A stretch of DNA of 7,004 bases from Alectryocaccomicrobium faecavium (GTDB lineage Bacteria > Bacillota > Clostridia > Christensenellales > Aristaeellaceae). The translations under genes were made by a program, and so were the position numbers. Below, one piece after another: positions 1 through 5,310 of the stretch. The DNA lies in NCBI GenBank assembly GCA_018713425.1, contig DVOT01000266.1:1-7004 (forward strand), in the 5' to 3' direction. The notes below the pieces were generated by a model that saw only the letters and a list, made by a program, of their open reading frames with translations, was not told the DNA's origin and did no database searches. How positions within the stretch are numbered: position 1 is the first letter of the stretch; every line of letters starts with the position of its first letter.

Positions 1-204
1 GATTTTTGCTCTGGAAAATGGGATTTTCCGCCGCGGCATATTGCGAGCTCCTGCACCCCCTCAATTCAGCATGGTCGTTCCACTGCGCTCGCAAGCTCGC
101 TTGTGGCACTCCCTGCTTCATTGGGCTTACTTCGCGCTGTTTCGCCCACAGGGCGCGCGCTTCGTGCGCCCCCGCCGTACACGCCGCCGGGGACGATTAA
201 AGTG
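1..204. other. Hairpin-rich stretch with no supported gene
   Basis: Open frames here are short, mutually overlapping and resemble no protein I know, so I call no gene. What can be seen is a series of stem-loops: a perfect 7-bp stem with a GGG loop at 13-29 (GGAAAAT/ATTTTCC), a 6-bp stem with a CTCG loop and one G-T pair at 90-105, and an 8-bp stem with a GCTTC loop and one G-T pair at 151-171 (GGGCGCGC/GTGCGCCC). This density of small inverted repeats suggests a structured intergenic element or repeat, but one copy alone cannot show that. The upstream gene lies outside the window. Confidence 0.4.
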
Positions 205-235
205 CGAAAGGGCTTTGCCCCTCTCTTTGTTTTTT
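205..235 (+). terminator. Possible weak intrinsic terminator
   Basis: A short GGGC-TTT-GCCC stem (210-220) is flanked by an AAA on the left and TTT on the right that could extend it imperfectly. It is followed by a T-rich run (226-235, TTTGTTTTTT). The stem is only four strict pairs, so this is a weak candidate for the end of a gene left of the window. If it is real, the acetyltransferase cannot start upstream of it, which favours the ATG at 271. Confidence 0.3.
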
Positions 236-247
236 CGACAGTCTACT

Positions 248-262
248 GCGCGCGTTGCGCGC
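248..262 (+). promoter_or_regulatory. Perfect GC stem-loop just before the 271 start codon
   Basis: GCGCGC (248-253), loop GTT, GCGCGC (257-262) forms a perfect all-GC 6-bp stem ending eight bases before the ATG at 271. It occupies the place where a Shine-Dalgarno sequence would be expected, and none is visible there. In an mRNA this could lower translation. It may also simply reflect the strong GCGC bias of the neighbourhood. Confidence 0.3.
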
Positions 263-270
263 TTTGCAAG

Positions 271-1023
271 ATGGAAATTAAAGTTGTATCCCAAGGGAAA
301 GTGGCCGCGCGCGCGGAAGTGGCGCGCGGTTGTTTTTCGCGCTTGTTTCTCCAGGATGACCTGGGGGCCGCGCGGGAATTGTTTGCCCGCGTGCGGGAAT
401 GGCAGGCCGCGCAGGGCGAAAGCGCGTGCGTGGGCCCGGTTTCGCCCACGCCTACACGGCTGCTGGAAGGCGTGCGCACAGCGGGATTTGCGCGCAAAGA
501 CCGGCTTTCGCCCGTGCAACCGCCGCATTACGCGCGCTTGCTGGAAGCGTGTGGCGCGCGGGTGGTGCGCCGCGATGGGTTGTATGAAATTTCCGTGCCC
601 CAGGACGCGCGCATCTGGGCGCGTATGGCCGCGCGCTTTGGCGCGACTGGCGCGGTATGCGGGGCGAGCCGCGAAGTGTGCGCGCAGGTGGCGCAAATCG
701 CGGGCGTTGCGGAGGAACCAATGGCCCGCGCGCTTTGCGCGCTGCCGCGGCCCCAAATCGCCATCGCGCGCGTGCACGGCGAACTGGCGGGCTATATGAT
801 CGTGCTCCCCAACGGCCGGCTGCGGCGCATTGCGGAAGCGCGGATTTTGCCCGCGTATCAGCGCCGGGGCGCGATTGCCGCCCTGGTGTGCGCGGTTTTG
901 CCCCTTTTGGGGCGCGTGGCGGAAGCGGGCGTGATCGACGTGGAAAACCGCGCCTCGACTTTGCTGGCGGAACACGCTGGCGGCAGGAAGGTGGCGGAAT
1001 TCACTTTTTACCGCTTGGAATGA
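271..1023 (+). CDS. GNAT-fold N-acetyltransferase-like protein
   Basis: This 250-residue protein resembles a family of GNAT-like proteins of unknown substrate. That family has a segment of the form GP.SP....EG....GF, then PP.Y..LLE..G, then a GNAT core. Here these are GPVSPTP (55-61), PPHYARLLEACG (84-95), and a C-terminal half with the acetyl-CoA-binding-like YQRRGAI (196-202) and a final VEN...LAEHAGGRKVAEF segment. The usual binding motif is Q/R-x-x-G-x-G/A; the last position is Ile here. The N-terminal part present in longer relatives (about 370 residues, from memory) is missing. I chose ATG 271 because residues after it fit the family; GTG 202 and ATG 103 are in frame but run through hairpins and a possible terminator. 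There is no clear Shine-Dalgarno site and no clear promoter. The gene is Ala/Arg-rich with about 40 GCGC tetramers, unlike its neighbours. The substrate is unknown. Family assignment is by remembered pattern only. Confidence 0.7.
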   Translation: MEIKVVSQGKVAARAEVARGCFSRLFLQDDLGAARELFARVREWQAAQGESACVGPVSPTPTRLLEGVRTAGFARKDRLSPVQPPHYARLLEACGARVVRRDGLYEISVPQDARIWARMAARFGATGAVCGASREVCAQVAQIAGVAEEPMARALCALPRPQIAIARVHGELAGYMIVLPNGRLRRIAEARILPAYQRRGAIAALVCAVLPLLGRVAEAGVIDVENRASTLLAEHAGGRKVAEFTFYRLE

Positions 1024-1072
1024 GTGCCTGGCGTATGTGGCGTCGTCATCAAAATTTTACGTATATTATTCC

Positions 1073-1101
1073 TTGACAACCTAATAAATATGCACTATAA
1101 T
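1073..1101 (+). promoter_or_regulatory. Consensus sigma-A promoter for the C69 peptidase
   Basis: An exact TTGACA (1073-1078) and an exact TATAAT (1096-1101) are separated by 17 bp. An AT-rich stretch at 1051-1070 just upstream could act as an UP element. Transcription would start near 1108, giving a leader of about 28 bases containing AAGGAAGG (1121-1128) seven bases before the ATG at 1136. No operator is obvious, so the simplest reading is strong constitutive expression. Confidence 0.9.
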
Positions 1102-1135
1102 ACAAGCCATCAAAGCAAGCAAGGAAGGTGCAATT

Positions 1136-2701
1136 ATGGGTTCTGCAAAGCTTAAGGTTCTTTTGTGCATGGCGGTTGCGCTGGTGATGTGCTTCTCTTC
1201 CGTGGGCGCCATGGCCTGCACGGCGATTTATGTGGGTTCCGATCTCACGGAGGATGGTTCCACCATGTTCGCCCGTTCGGAGGACATTTCCAACAGCTAT
1301 AACAAACTTTTTTATGTGAGCCCCGCTGGCAACCACACCGCTGGGGAAGAATACAGCGGCTGCTATGGTTTTACTTACACCTTTACCCGCGATAGCTACA
1401 GCTACACCGCTTTCCGCGATGACAATGGCGACGCGGTGGAAGGCGTTTGCCCCGATTGCGGCGGCACGCATAAACATACGCCCTATGAGGCGGCTGGCAC
1501 CAACGAGATGGGCCTGAGCGTGAGCGCCACGGAAACGATCGGCGGTTCGGACGCCGTGTATGAGCTCGATCCCTACACGGATACCGGCATTGAAGAGGCC
1601 GAAATCGTCACCGTTTTGCTCAGCGAGGCGGCGACCGCCAAAGAAGCGGTGGATCTCTTGCTGAACATTTACGATACGGTGGGCTGCAGCGGCGGCGCGG
1701 GCCTGTTCATCGCGGACAACACGGAGACCTGGTATATTGAAAACGTCACGGGCCACCAGTACCTGGCGCTGAAGCTGAGCGACAGCATGGCGTTCGCCCA
1801 GCCCAATATGTCCATCATCGGCTTGATCGATCTGGACGACACGGAGAACGTGATCGCTTCGGAAAACCTCATTGGCCTCGCGCAACAGGCAGGCACCTAT
1901 GTGGGCGATGAAGAAGCCAACACGATCGATTACGTGGCTTCTTACAACGCCGACCAGTCGGCCAACAGCCGCATGGTCAGCGCGCTGAAGTACTTCAATG
2001 CCGAAGCTTCGGACGAACCGGCCACCAGCGATTATACGATTTCCAACGTGGACGCCGAGGGCAACATCGTGCCCATGTACACCAACATCGCGCTGGATCA
2101 TCCCTACACCATCGCCGACGTGGTGGGCTACTACGATATCGAAGGCATCGGTTCCGCCAGCAACCTCGAAGTGCATATCTTCCAGGTGTTCGAGGAAGAT
2201 AGCGCCACCGACACGGTGGAATGGGTTGCCATGGACAACGCCGCCTGGAGCGCCTTTGTTCCTTACTACCCGATGCTGACCACCGATACCTATGCCGGAT
2301 ATCAGCTCAGCACTCTGCCCGCCGAGTTCGTGGAAGAAGAGCCGGAGAGCGGCGTGTACTATCCCACCACGCGCAATGTGCGCAACGAAGCGGGCGAACG
2401 GGTGCCGGTAGAAGGCTTCCGCGTGTTCCCGGAAAACTGGGCCGATTCCATGTACTGGGCGGCGGACGCGCTCTCCAACCTGGTGCTGTATAGCGACCTG
2501 ACGGAAGAGCAGATCGCCGATGTGGATGCCAAGCTCGCCGAGCTGCAGCAGCAGTGCTACGATGCGTACGCGCAGTTGCAAACGGCGGTCGCCGAAGCGG
2601 AAAGCGAAGAGGCTGCCGCGCAGGCCGCGACTGAGATCAGCGCAAACACGGCCGAAGCCGTGCACACCGCCATCGTGGAAATGGTCAATTCCCTGCAATA
2701 A
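1136..2701 (+). CDS. Secreted C69-family dipeptidase (PepD type)
   Basis: This 521-residue protein is an N-terminal-nucleophile cysteine peptidase of family C69, which releases amino acids from dipeptides or short peptides. A signal peptide spans residues 1-27 (basic start, hydrophobic core, AMA cleavage site). Cys28 in ACTAIYVG is the expected nucleophile, followed by the family's DGSTMFARSED (39-50 region). Other family segments are GTNEMGLSVSATETI (121-135), GAGLFIADNTETWYIENVTGHQY (from 187) and AFAQPN (219-224). CPDCGGTHKH at 105-114 adds two Cys and two His that may bind metal. The last 65 residues are Ala/Glu-rich and probably helical; there is no sorting signal or C-terminal anchor, so the protein is probably released. 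The mature chain is very acidic. Length fits the family. The gene has its own consensus promoter, a good ribosome site and a strong terminator, so it is a single-gene unit. Substrate preference is not deducible. Confidence 0.92.
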   Translation: MGSAKLKVLLCMAVALVMCFSSVGAMACTAIYVGSDLTEDGSTMFARSEDISNSYNKLFYVSPAGNHTAGEEYSGCYGFTYTFTRDSYSYTAFRDDNGDAVEGVCPDCGGTHKHTPYEAAGTNEMGLSVSATETIGGSDAVYELDPYTDTGIEEAEIVTVLLSEAATAKEAVDLLLNIYDTVGCSGGAGLFIADNTETWYIENVTGHQYLALKLSDSMAFAQPNMSIIGLIDLDDTENVIASENLIGLAQQAGTYVGDEEANTIDYVASYNADQSANSRMVSALKYFNAEASDEPATSDYTISNVDAEGNIVPMYTNIALDHPYTIADVVGYYDIEGIGSASNLEVHIFQVFEEDSATDTVEWVAMDNAAWSAFVPYYPMLTTDTYAGYQLSTLPAEFVEEEPESGVYYPTTRNVRNEAGERVPVEGFRVFPENWADSMYWAADALSNLVLYSDLTEEQIADVDAKLAELQQQCYDAYAQLQTAVAEAESEEAAAQAATEISANTAEAVHTAIVEMVNSLQ

Positions 2702-2730
2702 GCAACTTCGGATCGTCGCCTGGCGATCAG

Positions 2731-2767
2731 ACGGCCCGCCGCAACCAGAAAGCGGCGGGCCGTTTTT
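2731..2767 (+). terminator. Strong intrinsic terminator after the C69 peptidase gene
   Basis: A perfect 12-bp stem, ACGGCCCGCCGC (2731-2742) with GCGGCGGGCCGT (2752-2763), has a nine-base loop and runs into TTTTT (2763-2767). It lies 30 bases after the stop codon. A smaller imperfect hairpin (2711-2728, GATCG/CGATC) precedes it. It should stop peptidase transcripts before the regulator gene. Confidence 0.95.
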
Positions 2768-2931
2768 ATGCGCGCAAAGGCCACATTCCTCTCCCAAAGT
2801 GCGCGGTTTCCATCGCCTTTTCTGCTGGAAAATATGCAATTTGTGGGATCGGCAGGAAGGTGAGCAGCGGAAGGAGAATTTTTATAGAAGATTTATGGGG
2901 AATATGAGCGAAATGGGAAAGGCGGATTGCG
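2768..2931 (+). promoter_or_regulatory. Intergenic region that must contain the regulator's promoter
   Basis: Because a strong terminator closes the gene before it, the regulator at 2932 probably has its own promoter here. I see no convincing one: TATAGA at 2883-2888 has only a poor -35 (GTGAGC, 2860-2865) 17 bp upstream. AAGGAG at 2871-2876 is a good Shine-Dalgarno match without a start codon at suitable distance. The working ribosome site for 2932 is probably AAAGGCGG (2918-2925), six bases before the ATG. Confidence 0.35.
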
Positions 2932-5127
2932 ATGAAAAACGCGCGGCGCGCACAAAACGGCAGCTTGAAAAACAGCCTGATCATCACGTACCTTTTGATG
3001 ATGGGCGTTCTGATTGGGATTGCCGCCATCCTGATTGTGCGGCTGCTGTGGCAATTCACCGATGATGAATTCGAGCGCTCCAGCAACCATTCCGCGCAGC
3101 AACTGCAGGACAATGTGGATGGCCAGATGCTGATGATTTATGAGCTTACCCAGAACATGGGGAGCGATACGGCCCTGTGGAGCTCGAATCTCTTAAAGGA
3201 AGAATCGGAGCTTCTTTCGGCCTATAACGCCATCCGGCGCTATTCCCTTTCCATCGATATCGCGGATGGATTTTATTTGTTTTATTCCAATGAGGCCATG
3301 CAATATGTGCTTTCGGATACCGTGCTCATCAACAAGATTTATTTCGATACGATCAATGCGAACCTGCAATTGAAGTTGGAAGATGTGCAGCCCTATTTTT
3401 CCGCGCAGACGGATCTTGTGTTGGAAACCATGGGGGATGGCAAGCACATCGCCAGCATATATTTGCTGCCATCCGATCCCGCCTCGCGGCGCGTGGCGAT
3501 GTTTTTGCTGGACGCTACCCAAATTGAGCAGGAAATAGAAAAAGCATTTGCGGACGATCTTGCCTATTTCACGCTCTATGCGCAGGATGGAAAGCAGCTA
3601 TTTCACCGCGAGTATGGCTCGCAAGCGACGCTGGTTTGCCGCCCTGATTCGCAAAATGCGGTGGGCCTATCGCTGGAAATCGGCATTGTGCGCCCGCAAT
3701 TGCGGAGAGTTGTGGAGGAATACCGGAATATGTTGTATATTTATATTGCGGTTTCCCTTCCCCTGGGCCTCATTTTGGCGCGACTGCTGACGAGGAAGAT
3801 TTACCGGCCGATCGATTTGGCGCGCAGCCGCATCCTTTCCGGCGCGCAGGCACAGCCCGAGGCGGGCAAAGGAGAGCGCTACCGCGAAATCAACGATATT
3901 GAGGTGGAATACCATCAGGTATCTTCGGAAAAGGCCCGGCTGGCCTCGTTGATTGATGTGCAAACGGCGGCGCTAAAGGTGAACATTCTAAATACATATC
4001 TGAGCGGCAAAACGCCGCAGCCTTCGGATGTGAGCGCCATTCCCGCGTGGGAGTGGGGCGAGGGCAAAAGAATGTTCATTCTGGTGGCCCTGGATCAGCT
4101 GCAAGCCTATGTGAGTACCTACGACGCATCTAACCGCTTGGCAATGGAGGAGGAAATGATGAATGCGTTTGCAGTGCTGGATGGCTTATGCACGGTGCGG
4201 ATTGCTACGCCCATGAATGAAAACCGGCAGGCGCTAATGCTGCTATCGCCGCGGGAAACGGTGGGCAGAGATGCCGTGCTGGATGCCTGCCGCAGAGCCA
4301 TGGAGGATATCCTGCGGCTAACGGAGCAAACCGTAACGGTTGCGGTGGGGCGGGCGTTTGATGAATGGGAAGATATGGATGAGCAATACGCGCAGGTGCG
4401 CCGGCTGATGTATATGCGTTTGGAAACGGGATGGAACGCTTTGCTGGACGCCGATTGTCCCCCGGCGTTGCGAGCGCGCACCCATGGCGATGGCAATGCG
4501 ACGGCGCTCAAAAACGCCTGTCTGGTTGCCGACCGTCAGGTTGCCCGGCAGGAATTGAATCGCTTTTTTGCCATGTTCTACGAAGAGGAACCCAATCCGA
4601 GCACATTTAAGAGCGCTTATTTCCAGATTGTAACAACTCTCATGCGCATTGCGCGGGAACTGGCCTGCGGGGAGAATATTACTTTTCCTGCCACGGATTA
4701 CGAACCAGAGACCATTAATCAGGCGCAGGATTCTTTGGAAATGGTGCTGGACCAAATTTTGGATTTTGTATCGGAGGAAAAGCGGCATAAGCGCGCCAAC
4801 GTATCGCAAGAAGCCATTGCCATCATGGAGGCGCAATATGGCGATCCCATGCTCGAGCCAGAGAAGATTGCCGGGCAAGTGGGCGTTTCTAAGAATTATC
4901 TCAGCAATTGCCTGAAGGAGACGCATCAAACCACCGTGGCTGCGATGCTGGATGAAATCCGCATGCGAAAGTCCCGCGAAATGCTGGTGCGCACAGATTT
5001 GCTGGTAAAGGAGATTGTGCTCTCCTGCGGCTATGTGGATGTGAACAATTATATCCGCAAGTTCAAAAAGCAGGAAGGCGTAACGCCGCTGCAGTACCGC
5101 AAGGCCAGAAAGGAATATGCAAAATAA
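2932..5127 (+). CDS. Membrane-anchored AraC-family transcriptional regulator with extracellular sensor
   Basis: This 731-residue one-component regulator probably senses an extracellular ligand and activates the adjacent uptake operon. Order of parts: basic cytoplasmic N-terminus; membrane segment 1 (about 16-38); extracellular sensor region (about 42-264); membrane segment 2 (about 267-286); HAMP-like linker starting TRKIYRPID (287-295); a predicted helical, possibly coiled-coil stretch (about 319-350); a degenerate GGDEF-like domain (about 380-506) of the kind found in YesN-type regulators, without a cyclase GGDEF motif; and an AraC DNA-binding domain (about 623-727). The latter has two helix-turn-helix units, LEPEKIAGQVGVSKNYLSNC and the unit ending FKKQEGVTPLQYRKA, which is the AraC signature. 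Charge distribution supports an N-in/C-in topology. ATG 2932 is the first ATG in the frame and has a fair ribosome site. No good terminator follows, so some read-through into the transporter genes is possible. The ligand cannot be read from sequence; similar regulators sit beside sugar importers. Confidence 0.93.
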   Translation: MKNARRAQNGSLKNSLIITYLLMMGVLIGIAAILIVRLLWQFTDDEFERSSNHSAQQLQDNVDGQMLMIYELTQNMGSDTALWSSNLLKEESELLSAYNAIRRYSLSIDIADGFYLFYSNEAMQYVLSDTVLINKIYFDTINANLQLKLEDVQPYFSAQTDLVLETMGDGKHIASIYLLPSDPASRRVAMFLLDATQIEQEIEKAFADDLAYFTLYAQDGKQLFHREYGSQATLVCRPDSQNAVGLSLEIGIVRPQLRRVVEEYRNMLYIYIAVSLPLGLILARLLTRKIYRPIDLARSRILSGAQAQPEAGKGERYREINDIEVEYHQVSSEKARLASLIDVQTAALKVNILNTYLSGKTPQPSDVSAIPAWEWGEGKRMFILVALDQLQAYVSTYDASNRLAMEEEMMNAFAVLDGLCTVRIATPMNENRQALMLLSPRETVGRDAVLDACRRAMEDILRLTEQTVTVAVGRAFDEWEDMDEQYAQVRRLMYMRLETGWNALLDADCPPALRARTHGDGNATALKNACLVADRQVARQELNRFFAMFYEEEPNPSTFKSAYFQIVTTLMRIARELACGENITFPATDYEPETINQAQDSLEMVLDQILDFVSEEKRHKRANVSQEAIAIMEAQYGDPMLEPEKIAGQVGVSKNYLSNCLKETHQTTVAAMLDEIRMRKSREMLVRTDLLVKEIVLSCGYVDVNNYIRKFKKQEGVTPLQYRKARKEYAK

Positions 5128-5177
5128 GAGGGAAACCAAAAATCAGAAGATTGCATATTTTGTGCGCGGATTACCGA

Positions 5178-5206
5178 TTGACTTCTTCCATGGAAATGGC
5201 TAAACT
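5178..5206 (+). promoter_or_regulatory. Probable promoter of the transporter operon
   Basis: TTGACT (5178-5183, 5 of 6 consensus bases) and TAAACT (5201-5206, 4 of 6) are exactly 17 bp apart. The weak -10 fits a promoter that needs an activator, consistent with the AraC regulator just upstream. A perfect 10-bp palindrome, TTCCATGGAA (5186-5195), lies inside the spacer. Predicted start of transcription is near 5213, leaving a leader of about 98 bases. Confidence 0.55.
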
Positions 5207-5217
5207 TTGTATCAGCT

Positions 5218-5238
5218 TGGCAGGCCGGCACGCTGCCA
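5218..5238 (+). promoter_or_regulatory. Leader stem-loop upstream of the solute-binding protein gene
   Basis: TGGCAG (5218-5223) and CTGCCA (5233-5238) form a perfect 6-bp stem with a nine-base loop, right after the predicted transcription start. It has no T-run and is not a terminator. It could protect the 5' end of the mRNA or be an operator half-site pair; neither is shown by the sequence. Confidence 0.4.
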
Positions 5239-5295
5239 GAAATGGTTCCGCTTTGTTCGCGACGGGGCGGGACAGGGTTAGTGGACGACGAATTG

Positions 5296-5304
5296 AAGGA
5301 GGAG
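5296..5304 (+). promoter_or_regulatory. Strong ribosome binding site that fixes the 5311 start
   Basis: AAGGAGGAG lies six to eight bases before ATG 5311, and the protein from this ATG begins with a proper signal peptide. The in-frame ATG at 5242 has no ribosome site and would bury the signal peptide behind 23 charged residues. Confidence 0.85.
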
Positions 5305-5310
5305 AACTCG

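Noticed and set aside
127..975. Long minus-strand and alternative-frame + strand open frames over the acetyltransferase region
   Set aside because: GCGC-rich DNA rarely contains stops in any frame. The translations are Arg/Ala/His-rich without motifs, whereas the + frame at 271 shows a family pattern.
1049..2839. A 596-codon open frame on the minus strand opposite the dipeptidase gene
   Set aside because: It runs through the terminator and promoter of the peptidase unit, its translation is rich in His/Arg/Gly without any recognisable domain, and it is explained by codon bias of the real + strand gene.
2520..3065. A + strand open frame spanning the end of the peptidase gene, the terminator and the start of the regulator gene, including an inner ATG at 2895
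   Set aside because: It crosses a strong terminator and overlaps two real genes out of frame. The AAGGAG at 2871-2876 is too far (18 bases) from ATG 2895.
5128..5162. Terminator after the regulator gene
   Set aside because: Only an AAAAT/ATTTT pairing with a 13-base loop is present; there is no GC stem, so it is not credible.
5190..5206. Catabolite-repression (cre) site near the transporter promoter
   Set aside because: TGGAAATGGCTAAACT has the TG.AA start but lacks the central CG and the matching C-A of the cre consensus.
5242..5310. In-frame upstream ATG that would extend the solute-binding protein by 23 residues
   Set aside because: No ribosome site precedes it, and the extension would mask a good signal peptide that begins right after AAGGAGGAG at 5296-5304.
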